This document shows positions 34,454 to 43,334 of a DNA stretch of 64,000 bases, in pieces (position 1 is the stretch's first letter; every line of letters begins with the position of its first letter). Origin of the DNA: Granulicatella sp041433555 (GTDB taxonomy: Bacteria > Bacillota > Bacilli > Lactobacillales > Aerococcaceae); the NCBI RefSeq assembly GCF_041433555.1, contig NZ_JAPWBR010000001.1, positions 62,001 to 126,000 of the forward strand. The letters run 5' to 3'. The notes under the pieces are model-generated. The model did no database searches, had not been told where the DNA came from, and worked only from the letters and a program-made list of their open reading frames with translations. The translations under genes were made by a program, and so were the position numbers.

Positions 34454-34539
34454 GGCGCACTCCCCTCGTTTTTCATTACAAATCTATTTTTCTATTATAT
34501 AATATTTTCTATCGAATGAAATAGGAAAGGAGCACTTTC

Positions 34540-35541
34540 ATGCTCATTAACGAAGCCGTTTTACATATTTTAGATAAAAATTCAGGAAACTTACTCTTAT
34601 CACAGGCCCCACTGCAACTGGGCGACCCATTTCTCATTGAATACATTACAAAACTCGTGGATAAAATCAAAAAAGGTGACCCACATATCGGTCAATTGGC
34701 TGCGGACGAACCGCTTCTTGGGTATCTTGCAGACGAAGGGATTTCCTTCTTAGAAAAGACACAGCAGTTATCCGATAAACTCTTTGCTCTTATTGCTCCA
34801 GCAGAAGAAATCGGAGCTGCAGACTACTTATTCTTTACAGGAACAAGCGATACAGGTGGCACACTTTTTGGAATGATTCGCCTCGATTACAGTTCAAAAG
34901 TCACTCACTTTGTCGACTACGAAGGCGAAGCCGTTAGCAATACCATCTTGCAAAATCACGCAATTTTACCAAACGCGACGCAAAAACCTTCGGAAGCGTT
35001 TATCGTAGATTTATCGAACGGAAACTACCACTTAATCGAGAAAAAAGTGGTAATCGAAGGTCAAAAGACTGCTTATTTCTCTGAAAAATTCTTAGAAATC
35101 ACGGTGCCAGTCACAACGAAAGAACAAATCAAGGAAATCAAAAAAACGGTCACTCATATCGCGAAAAAACACGACGAGGAACCGTACAAAGCGCTGGCAA
35201 CGACGCAACAAGCTATCTTCCACCAGCTCGAAGAACAGGACGAAATCGATGCCGCAGCCATCTTCGACAAGGTGTTCGAGGAAAAACCGCTCGCACGTGA
35301 AGCCGCACAGTTGGCCATCACCGAAGAACGCGTTCCAGAAAAAATCGCCGTAACGAACGTGCCAAAATACGAACGCAAATATAGCAAGCAAAAATTTAAA
35401 CTCGACAACGGAATCGAAATTACCATCCCAAGTGAAATCTATGAAAACAAGGAAATGGTCGAATTCATCAACAATCCAGACGGCTCTGTTTCGGTACTCA
35501 TCAAAAATATCGAAAGTATCTTAAATAAATTTAATGCGTAA
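34540..35541 (+). CDS. Nucleoid-associated protein (NdpA/YejK family)
   Basis: The 333-residue protein matches the 37-kD nucleoid-associated family: an N-terminal LINEAVLHILDKNSG, HFVDYEGEA and a C-terminal FKLDNGIEITIPSEIYEN segment. Proteobacterial members bind the nucleoid; in Firmicutes the role is little studied. AAAGGAG lies upstream. It is monocistronic and divergent from ogt. Confidence 0.85.
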   Translation: MLINEAVLHILDKNSGNLLLSQAPLQLGDPFLIEYITKLVDKIKKGDPHIGQLAADEPLLGYLADEGISFLEKTQQLSDKLFALIAPAEEIGAADYLFFTGTSDTGGTLFGMIRLDYSSKVTHFVDYEGEAVSNTILQNHAILPNATQKPSEAFIVDLSNGNYHLIEKKVVIEGQKTAYFSEKFLEITVPVTTKEQIKEIKKTVTHIAKKHDEEPYKALATTQQAIFHQLEEQDEIDAAAIFDKVFEEKPLAREAAQLAITEERVPEKIAVTNVPKYERKYSKQKFKLDNGIEITIPSEIYENKEMVEFINNPDGSVSVLIKNIESILNKFNA

Positions 35542-35546
35542 CATCA

Positions 35547-35584
35547 AAAAGCTGCCTTCTCACTTTTCATGAGCAGGCAGCTTT
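35547..35584. terminator. Bidirectional terminator between convergent genes
   Basis: AAAAGCTGCCT pairs with AGGCAGCTTTC around a loop with secondary CTCA/TGAG pairing. It lies between the nucleoid-associated gene and a lipoprotein gene. Confidence 0.85.
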
Positions 35585-35591
35585 CTTTTGA

Positions 35592-36278
35592 TTATTTAAA
35601 TTCTTTCCAATCCATCTTTGTTAAATCGATGGTATCTTCTTTTTTCAACCCTAGGTCTTCGAGTTTGAACTCCATTTTTTCGAATTTCAAAGCATTTACA
35701 AGCGTTAAATCTGCTCCTTTTGGCTCCAGTTTGAACACTTTAGCATCTCCATTTCCTGTTCCAGACAAGAATTCAACTGTGTAGAGCAATCCGCCTTTGA
35801 AGAAACTAAAGGCACTTCTAGCTCCACCCGCTTCGGCAACGTAACTTTGATGCAAGATTTTTGGAGTCTTGCCATCTAAGTAGTACGCCACGACCGTGAA
35901 TGGTTTGCCGTTTGCAGTATGTCCGATAAACAATTCATCCACTCCATCGTCGTTGATGTCATAGAATAAATATTGCAGCGACTCTTTTTGCTTATTCAAG
36001 CTGTTTGCCGCCCAATAATCTAGCGGTACATTGAGTTTTCCAGCCACATCAGCGCCCAGTTCTTTTACAGTTCGGATATCTTCGAAGACTTTCGCGTACA
36101 ATTCTTTGTTATCTGGTTTAGGCGCAACCGTTGTCGTAGTCTCAGTCGTTGGAGCTGCCGTTGTAGCAGCTTTCGTCACTTGAGACTTCTCGGCTCCTGC
36201 GTCCTTCGTCTGTCCATTTCCACAAGCACCTAATACAAGCGCTAGTAGCGTCATCATTCCTAAGTGAACTCTTTTCAT
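35592..36278 (-). CDS. Lipoprotein with calcium-binding-like repeat
   Basis: The 228-residue protein has a signal peptide ending in the lipobox VLGAC, a Thr/Ala-rich linker (about 25-55), then a globular domain. YDINDDGVDELFIG inside that domain resembles an FG-GAP/EF-hand-like calcium loop seen in many Firmicutes lipoproteins of unknown function. AGGAGG precedes the start. It follows rsmG by 17 bases, so it is probably transcribed with it. No enzymatic role is evident. Confidence 0.8.
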   Translation of the reverse strand: MKRVHLGMMTLLALVLGACGNGQTKDAGAEKSQVTKAATTAAPTTETTTTVAPKPDNKELYAKVFEDIRTVKELGADVAGKLNVPLDYWAANSLNKQKESLQYLFYDINDDGVDELFIGHTANGKPFTVVAYYLDGKTPKILHQSYVAEAGGARSAFSFFKGGLLYTVEFLSGTGNGDAKVFKLEPKGADLTLVNALKFEKMEFKLEDLGLKKEDTIDLTKMDWKEFK

Positions 36279-36295
36279 CGTTCTTCCTCCTTTGG

Positions 36296-37009
36296 TTATA
36301 ATGGCTTCTTCAATGGAAGACCCGGTTTTCTTGGATATTTATTCGGTGTTTCCTTCGTCTTTAAAATCGTAACAACATGACGGTTTCCGCCTTCATATGG
36401 TAAGTCGAAAGAGACGTCCCCTTCTACTTTCCCACCAAGAATCGCGATCGCTTTTTTCGCTTCTTCCAACTCCACTTCTGTATGCGCGGCTTTTAACGCA
36501 AGGAAATACCCCTGCTTTTTCACGAGCGGCATGCAAAATTCGCTCAATACACTGAGTTTGGCAACGGCACGAGCAGTCACCACATCAAACGATGCACGGA
36601 AATCTTTATTTTGCCCAAAGGTTTCAGCGCGGTCATGGAAACACTGCACATCCTTTAACCCAAGTGTCTCCACTAATGTATTCAAGAAGGTAATACGTTT
36701 ATTCAACGAATCCACAATCGTCACCTTCAAGTCTGGGAAGACGATTTTTAACGGAATACTTGGAAATCCTGCACCCGCACCCACATCGCAAAGTGTTTGG
36801 CCCGTCAATTCGTGGTGGAATCCAAGCGCCAATGAATCATAGAAATGCTTCAAATACACGCCTTCTTCATCCGTAATCGCCGTCAAGTTCATCTTCTCAT
36901 TCCATTCCACTAATAGATGGAAATATTGGTCGAACTGCTTCTTTTGTACATCTGATAATGTAATCCCATGCACTTCTTGGAGTCTTTGATAAAATTCTTC
37001 TGGTTTCAT
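36296..37009 (-). CDS. rsmG: 16S rRNA (G527) N7-methyltransferase RsmG
   Basis: The 237-residue SAM-dependent enzyme methylates G527 (E. coli numbering) of 16S rRNA. LNLTAITDEEGVYLKHFYDSL, CDVGAGAGFPSIPLKI (SAM motif) and VVTARAVAKL are characteristic. AAGGAGG precedes the ATG, and mnmG ends 10 bases upstream, the conserved mnmG-rsmG pair. Confidence 0.96.
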   Translation of the reverse strand: MKPEEFYQRLQEVHGITLSDVQKKQFDQYFHLLVEWNEKMNLTAITDEEGVYLKHFYDSLALGFHHELTGQTLCDVGAGAGFPSIPLKIVFPDLKVTIVDSLNKRITFLNTLVETLGLKDVQCFHDRAETFGQNKDFRASFDVVTARAVAKLSVLSEFCMPLVKKQGYFLALKAAHTEVELEEAKKAIAILGGKVEGDVSFDLPYEGGNRHVVTILKTKETPNKYPRKPGLPLKKPL

Positions 37010-37019
37010 ACGCGCCTCC

Positions 37020-38918
37020 TTATTCTTGCACTTTCGCGATCTTTCCTTGTTCGATATAGACCATCAAGATCGATACGTCGGCTGGGTTCACCCCACTAAT
37101 ACGGCTCGCTTGCGCAATTGTTTCTGGTTGAATTAACTTCAAACGTTGACGCGCTTCTGTCGCAAGTCCATTAATCGCATCATAGTCGATATTAGCTGGA
37201 ATACGTTTGGCTTCCATGCGTTTTAATTTCTCCACTTTTTCAATCGCTTTGGCAATATAGCCTTCGTATTTAATCGAGATTTCTACTTGTTCTTTCACTT
37301 CACGAGAGACTTCCACCGTTTCTCCGGCAAAGCCTACTAATTCGTCATAGCTTAACTCTGGACGTTTCAACAAGTCGCTTAGAAGGATGCCGTCTTTCAA
37401 TTCCGCAGATCCTTTTTCTGCCAAGAACGCTTGTAATTCAGCGGTTGGCTTCAAGCGAATCGATTGCATACGTTTGATTTCGGCTTCAATCGCTTCTTGT
37501 TTTGCTTGGAAGGCGGCATAACGTTCGTCGTCAATCAATCCAAGTTCGCGTCCTTTTTCTGTTAAACGTAAATCGGCATTGTCATGACGAAGTAAGAGAC
37601 GATATTCCGCACGAGAAGTCAATAGACGGTAAGGTTCTGTCGTTCCTTTTGTAACCAAGTCGTCCACCAATACGCCGATATACGCGTCGCTTCGGCCAAG
37701 AATAAATGGCTCTTCTCCGCGAATCTTACGCACGGCATTAATCCCAGCGTAGAGCCCTTGCCCTGCCGCTTCTTCGTATCCACTCGTTCCGTTCATTTGT
37801 CCGGCAGTAAATAAGTTTTGGACTAGTTTTGTTTCAAAAGTATTTTTCAATTGGTGCGGCACGACCACATCGTACTCGATGGCGTAACCCGTACGCATCA
37901 TCTCCGCATTTTCCAACCCTTCCACGCTACGAATCATCTTGATTTGCACGTCTTCTGGAAGAGAAGTCGACAGCCCTTGAATATACACTTCTTCCGTATT
38001 TTCCCCTTCTGGCTCTAGGAAAATTTGGTGACGCGGCTTGTCGCTGAAACGAACAATCTTATCTTCAATCGATGGGCAGTAACGCGCGCCGACCCCTTCT
38101 ACAATCCCTGTAAACATCGGTGCACGGTGTAAGTTCTCACGAATCGTTTCATGAGTCCCTTCGTTCGTATACGTTAACCAGCAAGGAATTTGGTCGTAGC
38201 GGTAGTCTTCGTCTTTGGATGTAAAACTAAATAAGTTCGGCGTATCGTCCCCTGGTTGAATTTCTGTTTTACTATAATCAATCGATGAGCCTTTGATACG
38301 TGGCGGAGTTCCTGTTTTGAAACGCGCCAATTCGAAGCCTAATTCGAGTAAGTTCTCTGATAATTTAATCGATGGTTGAGAGTTATTGGCTCCTGATGAA
38401 TATTTCAATTCACCGATAATAATTTGACCACGAGAAGACGTTCCAGCCGTTAAAACAACCGCTTTTGAACGGTAAATGGCACCTGTATTCGTGATAACCC
38501 CTTTACATACGCCATCTTCCACAATCAATTCTTCCGCAATTCCTTGGCGTAAATCCAAGTTTTCTTGCTTCTCGATTGTCTTCTTCATTTCTTGCGCGTA
38601 TAAATGCTTATCCGCTTGCGCACGTAAGGCACGTACGGCAGGTCCTTTCCCAGTGTTGAGCATACGCATTTGAATATACGTTTTGTCGATGTTGCGACCC
38701 ATTTCGCCCCCAAGAGCGTCGATTTCACGCACCACTACCCCTTTGGCAGGTCCTCCTACAGATGGGTTACATGGCATGAAGGCCACCATTTCTAAGTTCA
38801 TTGTCAGTAATAATGTTTTTACGCCCATACGTGCACTCGCTAGCGCCGCTTCACTGCCGGCATGTCCTGCACCGACGACAACTACATCATAATTTCCAGC
38901 TTCGTAAGTTGTTACCAT
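37020..38918 (-). CDS. mnmG: tRNA uridine-5-carboxymethylaminomethyl synthesis enzyme MnmG
   Basis: The 632-residue FAD-dependent enzyme forms, with MnmE, cmnm5U34 in tRNAs reading split codon boxes. The FAD motif VVVVGAGHAGSEAALA is at the N-terminus. MPCNPSVGGPAKG, GTSSRGQIIIGE, FTAGQMNGTSGYEEAAGQG and the C-terminal helical domain are canonical. The start at 38918 has AAAGGAG upstream. Its partner mnmE is nearby but in a separate transcription unit. Confidence 0.97.
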   Translation of the reverse strand: MVTTYEAGNYDVVVVGAGHAGSEAALASARMGVKTLLLTMNLEMVAFMPCNPSVGGPAKGVVVREIDALGGEMGRNIDKTYIQMRMLNTGKGPAVRALRAQADKHLYAQEMKKTIEKQENLDLRQGIAEELIVEDGVCKGVITNTGAIYRSKAVVLTAGTSSRGQIIIGELKYSSGANNSQPSIKLSENLLELGFELARFKTGTPPRIKGSSIDYSKTEIQPGDDTPNLFSFTSKDEDYRYDQIPCWLTYTNEGTHETIRENLHRAPMFTGIVEGVGARYCPSIEDKIVRFSDKPRHQIFLEPEGENTEEVYIQGLSTSLPEDVQIKMIRSVEGLENAEMMRTGYAIEYDVVVPHQLKNTFETKLVQNLFTAGQMNGTSGYEEAAGQGLYAGINAVRKIRGEEPFILGRSDAYIGVLVDDLVTKGTTEPYRLLTSRAEYRLLLRHDNADLRLTEKGRELGLIDDERYAAFQAKQEAIEAEIKRMQSIRLKPTAELQAFLAEKGSAELKDGILLSDLLKRPELSYDELVGFAGETVEVSREVKEQVEISIKYEGYIAKAIEKVEKLKRMEAKRIPANIDYDAINGLATEARQRLKLIQPETIAQASRISGVNPADVSILMVYIEQGKIAKVQE

Positions 38919-38928
38919 AGTCTCTCCT

Positions 38929-39405
38929 TTACTTTCTTTCTCCATAAAATTCTACTTTGTGACTAACATATTCGCCTGCTTCATAATTAAACTTCGCAGA
39001 AAAGAACGGTTCATTCCCTAAAATCCACTCTAGGAAAATGCGGTCCCCTTCCCAAGACGGTTTCTGAAGGATTTCATCGTAAGGCACCCATTCCAGCGTC
39101 CCTTCTGGCGAATCAATCAGCTCTCCTGAAAACTCCGTCACCCGAAAAACATACGTATACCAATCGTGTCCTGGGGTGAATTCTGGGAAGGTGATGATTC
39201 CTTTCATCTCCATCTTTGTTGCCTGTAGTCCTGTTTCTTCAAAAATTTCACGCACGGCACATTCTTCCGGAGTCTCTGCTGCTTCGAGTTTGCCACCAAC
39301 GCCAATGTATTTGCCCTCATGGACATCGTTTGGCTTTTTGTTGCGTAATAACAGTAAGAAATCTTTTCCATTATCGATATAGCAGATTGTCGCTAGCTTC
39401 GTCAT
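38929..39405 (-). CDS. Nudix hydrolase, MutT/8-oxo-dGTPase type
   Basis: The 158-residue protein contains a full Nudix box (GGKLEAAETPEE then AVREIFEETGL), which binds magnesium and hydrolyses nucleoside diphosphate-X compounds. Its similarity to 8-oxo-dGTP diphosphatases suggests nucleotide-pool sanitation. The start at 39405 has AAGGAGG upstream. It is 10 bases from mnmG and probably heads the mnmG-rsmG-lipoprotein transcript. Confidence 0.88.
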   Translation of the reverse strand: MTKLATICYIDNGKDFLLLLRNKKPNDVHEGKYIGVGGKLEAAETPEECAVREIFEETGLQATKMEMKGIITFPEFTPGHDWYTYVFRVTEFSGELIDSPEGTLEWVPYDEILQKPSWEGDRIFLEWILGNEPFFSAKFNYEAGEYVSHKVEFYGERK

Positions 39406-39489
39406 CAGCTTTCCTCCTTGTGCCTTTCGTTGAAAGAGTGATAACTTCAATTCTTTACAGATGCGCCCGAACCTTAGGGAACATCACAG

Positions 39490-39515
39490 CGCTCGAATAA
39501 CGAGCGTTCACTCGT
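39490..39515 (-). other. Overlapping alternative hairpins upstream of the Nudix-mnmG operon
   Basis: On the minus strand the block CGCTCG can pair either with the preceding ACGAG (ACGAG/CTCGT) or with the following CGAGCG. The two structures exclude each other. There is no T-run nearby, so a terminator switch is not evident. Confidence 0.3.
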
Positions 39516-39550
39516 TCTATTGTTCTGTCTTAGCAAAGAGATAAAACGGA

Positions 39551-39716
39551 AATTCTTTTGGATTCTATAGTAGCAGTAATGGGGAATAGCAACCAATGTG
39601 AATTACTGACTCTAGGGTGTACCCCGTAGAGTCAGTTTGAAGCTTGGTAGGAATTGAGACGTAAGGCTCAATCCGATGCCCCATTACCGCTACTATGAAG
39701 ATATCCGTAAAGAATT
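39551..39716 (+). repeat. Structured intergenic repeat family A, copy 4
   Basis: The arms AATTCTTT...CTATAGTAGCAGTAATGGGG and CCCCATTACCGCTACTATGAAG...AAAGAATT pair. The internal hairpins are CTGACTCTA/TAGAGTCAG and ATTGAGAC-GUAA-GGCTCAAT, with a GNRA loop at 39661-39664. It lies between the mnmE 3' end and the Nudix gene promoter. Confidence 0.8.
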
Positions 39717-39728
39717 GAAGTTTTAGCT

Positions 39729-41117
39729 CTATTTACCCAAGCAGAACTGGCTGAACAATTGTGTTAACAGCTCGTCTTGAACAGTGTCACCTGTGATTTC
39801 TCCTAAGAGATCCCAAGCGCGGGTAAAATCGATCTGGATTAAATCAACAGGCATGCCCATGTCGACCCCATTCGCCACCTCTTGCAGCGCTTGTTCTGCC
39901 TTTTCCAGAAGCGCAATATGACGCGTGTTCGATAAGTACGTTGCGTCGCGCTCGTTCATTTGCCCTTGGAAGAAGTAATCGGCAATCTTTTCTTCCAATT
40001 GGTCGATGCCTTCTTTCTTCAGCATTGACGTTGTGACAATCTCACTGTCTGTCGCGAATTCTTTGACCTTGTCCATGTCGATTTTCGTTGGCAGGTCTGT
40101 CTTATTTAATAAAATAATGCGTTTGAAGTCTTTTGTTTGTTCTAATAAGCGGAGGTCTTCGTCCATCAACTCTTCGCTTTGGTTTAAAATCAAGAGTACG
40201 AAATCCGCTTCATTTAAGGCTTTACGGCTTCGTTCCACCCCGATACGTTCAACGACGTCATCTGTTTCACGAATGCCGGCCGTATCAATCAGTTGGAGCG
40301 GCACGCCACGAACATTCACGTACTCTTCGATGGTGTCACGAGTCGTTCCCGCGATATCCGTTACGATGGCCTTTTCCTCGCGTAATAACACGTTCAACAG
40401 ACTCGATTTCCCTACGTTTGGGCGTCCAACGATGGCTGTCTTCAAGCCGTCACGCAAGATTTTTCCTTGGCTTGCGGTATTTAGCAATGCGCGAATGCCT
40501 TGTGAGACTTGCTCCGTCTTCTCGCGCAACAGTTGCAAGGTCATTTCTTCCACGTCGTCGTATTCCGGATAGTCGATATTCACTTCCACTTGCGCTAAGG
40601 TGTTTAAGATTTCTTGTCGTAAATTCTGAATCAACTTCGAGAGTTCTCCGTCGAGTTGGCGCATCGCCATTTGCATCGATTTATCTGTTTTGGCACGAAT
40701 CAAATCCATCACGGCTTCCGCTTGCGATAAGTCGATACGGCCATTCAAGAAGGCTCGTTTGGTAAATTCACCAGGCTCGGCCAGGCGTGCTCCCATACGA
40801 AGAACGAGTTGCAAGATGCGGTTAATCGCCACAATCCCACCGTGACAGTTGATTTCCACAACGTCCTCACGCGTAAAAGTCTTTGGCGCGCGAAGCACCG
40901 TCACCATCACTTCATCAATGACTTCATCGTTCTTTGGATCCACGATATGCCCATAGTGAATCGTATGACTTGGCTGTTCTTTTAATCGTTTGTCTTTCAA
41001 TCGATACACTTCGTCGGCAATGCGAATCGCATCATCCCCACTAATACGGACAATCCCGATAGCCCCTTCGCCAGGCGCCGTTGAAATCGCCGCAATTGTA
41101 TCAAATTCTGTCTGCAT
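39729..41117 (-). CDS. mnmE: tRNA modification GTPase MnmE
   Basis: The 462-residue protein works with MnmG in cmnm5U34 formation. An N-terminal tetrahydrofolate-binding domain (FDTIAAISTAPGEGAIGIVRISG) and a helical region enclose a G domain with GRPNVGKSSLLN (P-loop), DIAGTTRD, DTAGIRE and NKTDL. It ends in the conserved FCLGK. The start at 41117 has GAGGGA upstream; a longer in-frame start lies in the leader hairpin and is rejected. Confidence 0.97.
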   Translation of the reverse strand: MQTEFDTIAAISTAPGEGAIGIVRISGDDAIRIADEVYRLKDKRLKEQPSHTIHYGHIVDPKNDEVIDEVMVTVLRAPKTFTREDVVEINCHGGIVAINRILQLVLRMGARLAEPGEFTKRAFLNGRIDLSQAEAVMDLIRAKTDKSMQMAMRQLDGELSKLIQNLRQEILNTLAQVEVNIDYPEYDDVEEMTLQLLREKTEQVSQGIRALLNTASQGKILRDGLKTAIVGRPNVGKSSLLNVLLREEKAIVTDIAGTTRDTIEEYVNVRGVPLQLIDTAGIRETDDVVERIGVERSRKALNEADFVLLILNQSEELMDEDLRLLEQTKDFKRIILLNKTDLPTKIDMDKVKEFATDSEIVTTSMLKKEGIDQLEEKIADYFFQGQMNERDATYLSNTRHIALLEKAEQALQEVANGVDMGMPVDLIQIDFTRAWDLLGEITGDTVQDELLTQLFSQFCLGK

Positions 41118-41144
41118 ACTATCCCTCACTTCCGTTTCATTGCA

Positions 41145-41194
41145 CAAAAAAAGTGCACACTCCACCCCTTCCTTTTCTAGGGTGGCTCGCACTT
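41145..41194 (-). terminator. Intrinsic-terminator-like hairpin in the mnmE leader
   Basis: On the minus strand AAGTGC pairs with GCACTT and CCACCC with GGGTGG, followed by seven T residues, all between the mnmE promoter (-10 at 41222-41227) and start codon. The upstream gene is divergent, so this is not that gene's terminator. It may attenuate mnmE. Confidence 0.6.
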
Positions 41195-41221
41195 TGACTG
41201 CTAACCGATATTCTCAAAGAG

Positions 41222-41227
41222 ATTATA
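41222..41227 (-). promoter_or_regulatory. mnmE promoter -10 element
   Basis: TATAAT on the minus strand, preceded by G; the -35 is indistinct. It implies a leader of about 100 bases containing the terminator-like hairpin. Confidence 0.5.
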
Positions 41228-41317
41228 CACTATTTTCCTTAGAATTCATAGGCAGAAAGGCAGATTGGATAAATTCCTAGCGTTTTTTATTTTCTTTTTA
41301 AAAATCTACACTTCTCG

Positions 41318-41346
41318 TTGCACTCTTTCTCAAAACAAGATACAAT
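41318..41346 (+). promoter_or_regulatory. Promoter of the aminotransferase gene
   Basis: A TTGCAC -35 (41318-41323) and TACAAT -10 (41341-41346) are spaced by 17 bases, 28 bases before the ATG. Confidence 0.75.
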
Positions 41347-41374
41347 TTTCCTATGAATATAAAGGAGGATTCCT

Positions 41375-42541
41375 ATGACAGTAGAACATCCATTTAACAA
41401 AATCGTAGAAGGCATTGCAGTTTCTGATATTCGTCAATTCGACGCAGAAGTTTCTACAATTCCTGGCATTATCAAATTAACTCTTGGAGAACCAAATTTT
41501 GACACACCTGAGCATATTAAAGAGGCGGCTATCCAAGCGATTAAAGACAATCACTCACACTACACACCAAACTCAGGGATTCCTGAATTACGACAAGCTG
41601 CGGCTGAGTATTACAACAAGAAATTTAATTTCAATTACACGGCAGACCAAGTCATCACAACAATCGGGGCAACGGAAGGGATTAACGCTAGCTTACAAGC
41701 CATCTTAAACCCTGGCGACACAGTGATCGTGCCAACACCAGTCTTCCCGCTATACTTGCCAATCACATTGGTGAACCAAGGGAACTTCATTACGGTGGAT
41801 ACAAGTAACGACGGATTCGTTTTAACAGCGGACAAATTACGCGAAACCATCGAAGCAAACCCAGATAAAAACTTCAAAGCGGTGGTTCTTGTATACCCAA
41901 GTAACCCAACAGGCGTAACTTACTCTAAAGAACAATTAGAAGACTTAGCCGAAGTCATTAAAGAGCACCAACTATGGGCGCTTTGCGATGAAGTATACGC
42001 TGAATTAACATACGACAAGACTCACTACTCTCTTGCGAACATTTTACCGGACCAAACGATTGTCATCACTGGTTTATCAAAATCACACGCAATGACAGGA
42101 TGGCGTATCGGATTCATCTTAGGGCCAACACACTTCATGAACGAAGTCGTAAAAACTCACCAATACATGGTGACAGCTCCAACAAGCTTTGCGCAATACG
42201 GAGCGCTTGCGGCGATGTTACACGGCCAAGATGACTGCGCGAAAATGATGGTGGAATATAGCGAACGTCGTGACTATCTTGCGGCTGAGTTGAAGAAACT
42301 TGGCTTCGAAGTAGCAAGTCCTGACGGAGCATTCTACTTATTCGCTAAAATTCCTGCAAAATGCGGCACTGACTCATGGGCATTCGTTCGTGACCTTGCT
42401 CCAAAGGCAAAAGTAGCGCTCATTCCAGGAGTATCTTTCGGACCTGGTGGCGAAAGCTATGTTCGTTTCAGTTACGCTGCTTCAATGGAAAACTTAAAAG
42501 AAGTTGTTGCTCGTTTAACAACTTACTTAGCAAATATCTAA
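41375..42541 (+). CDS. Class I/II pyridoxal-phosphate aminotransferase
   Basis: The 388-residue fold-type I aminotransferase has the LTLGEPNFDTPEHI opening, YTPNSGIPELRQA, YPSNPTGVTYSKEQ and the PLP lysine in GLSKSHAMTGWRIGF (Lys236). This resembles AspB/PatA-type enzymes acting on aspartate or aromatic amino acids; the exact substrate cannot be read. AAAGGAGG precedes the start. It is monocistronic with a palindromic terminator. Confidence 0.9.
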   Translation: MTVEHPFNKIVEGIAVSDIRQFDAEVSTIPGIIKLTLGEPNFDTPEHIKEAAIQAIKDNHSHYTPNSGIPELRQAAAEYYNKKFNFNYTADQVITTIGATEGINASLQAILNPGDTVIVPTPVFPLYLPITLVNQGNFITVDTSNDGFVLTADKLRETIEANPDKNFKAVVLVYPSNPTGVTYSKEQLEDLAEVIKEHQLWALCDEVYAELTYDKTHYSLANILPDQTIVITGLSKSHAMTGWRIGFILGPTHFMNEVVKTHQYMVTAPTSFAQYGALAAMLHGQDDCAKMMVEYSERRDYLAAELKKLGFEVASPDGAFYLFAKIPAKCGTDSWAFVRDLAPKAKVALIPGVSFGPGGESYVRFSYAASMENLKEVVARLTTYLANI

Positions 42542-42548
42542 AACTATG

Positions 42549-42586
42549 AAAGGCGAAAAAGACCATATATGGTCTTTTTCGCCTTT
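42549..42586. terminator. 38-bp perfect palindrome, terminator-like (CATATATG 1)
   Basis: This 38-base sequence is its own exact reverse complement, with GACCATATATGGTC at the centre and GGCGAAAAAG/CTTTTTCGCC arms. It starts seven bases after the aminotransferase stop and probably terminates that gene. Confidence 0.7.
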
Positions 42587-42630
42587 ATAGCTTATATACT
42601 ATATCGTTTTTATTTTAAAAAATGCAGAGG

Positions 42631-42670
42631 AAGAACACGCAATTACCATATATGGTAATTGCGTGTTCTT
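42631..42670. repeat. 40-bp perfect palindrome (CATATATG 2)
   Basis: An exact 40-base palindrome with AAGAACACGCAATTACC arms and TACCATATATGGTA at the centre. It follows no gene directly and has T-rich flanks (TTCTTTC). Its function is unknown. Confidence 0.8.
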
Positions 42671-42756
42671 TCTTTCTGAAACTTTTTTCATTTCCTATTG
42701 TAATAAACTATTCGACTTGATAAAAACTGTACTTAGCATTCGATGGTGAATCAAAT

Positions 42757-42799
42757 AAAAGAGCTAAAAATTATCATATATGATAATTTTAGCTCTTTT
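42757..42799. terminator. Near-perfect palindrome (CATATATG 3), msrA terminator-like
   Basis: AAAAGAGCTAAAAATTATCA pairs with TGATAATTTTAGCTCTTTT apart from one bulged base, with TATCATATATGATA at the centre. It ends three bases from the msrA stop and probably terminates it on the minus strand. Confidence 0.75.
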
Positions 42800-42801
42800 C
42801 C

Positions 42802-43323
42802 TTATTTCCAAATACTGTCGATAAAAGTGTCGCGACCTGAAAGTCCGCGGTAACGTTTATAATGTTCTGGATCCTTCTTGTAGAAATCTTGATGATATTC
42901 TTCTGCAGGATAGAAAGTGCTTGCAGGCTCGATTTTTGTTACGATATCTTTTTTGAATCGTCCGCTCGCTTGCAAGGCTGCTTTTGAAGCTTCCGCAATC
43001 TTTCTTTGTTCCTCGGAATGATAGAAGATAACTGGGCGGTATGAATCTCCACGGTCCACGAATTGTCCCATTGCATCCGTTGGGTCCGTTTGTTGCCAGT
43101 AGACTTCTACGAGTTTTTCATAAGGGAATACTTCTGGGTCGAACGTGATTTGCACGGCCTCTGTATGTCCTGTTGTTCCGCTACACACTTCCTTGTATGT
43201 CGGATTTTCTTTGTGGCCGCCTGTGTATCCTGAGACAACAGACTCGATTCCTGGTTGGCTGTCAAATGGCTTCACCATGCACCAGAAACAACCTCCTGCA
43301 AATGTAGCAATTTCTTTTGCCAT
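42802..43323 (-). CDS. msrA: Peptide methionine-S-sulfoxide reductase MsrA
   Basis: The 173-residue enzyme reduces methionine-S-sulfoxide in proteins. The catalytic motif GGCFWC (Cys12, Cys15) is near the N-terminus, followed by GIESVVSGYTGGH and VFWQQ-like VYWQQTDPTDAMGQFVDRG. AGGAGG precedes the start. The serine dehydratase alpha gene ends 11 bases upstream, so the three genes 42802-44936 may be one transcript. Confidence 0.95.
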   Translation of the reverse strand: MAKEIATFAGGCFWCMVKPFDSQPGIESVVSGYTGGHKENPTYKEVCSGTTGHTEAVQITFDPEVFPYEKLVEVYWQQTDPTDAMGQFVDRGDSYRPVIFYHSEEQRKIAEASKAALQASGRFKKDIVTKIEPASTFYPAEEYHQDFYKKDPEHYKRYRGLSGRDTFIDSIWK

Positions 43324-43334
43324 GTGTATTCCTC

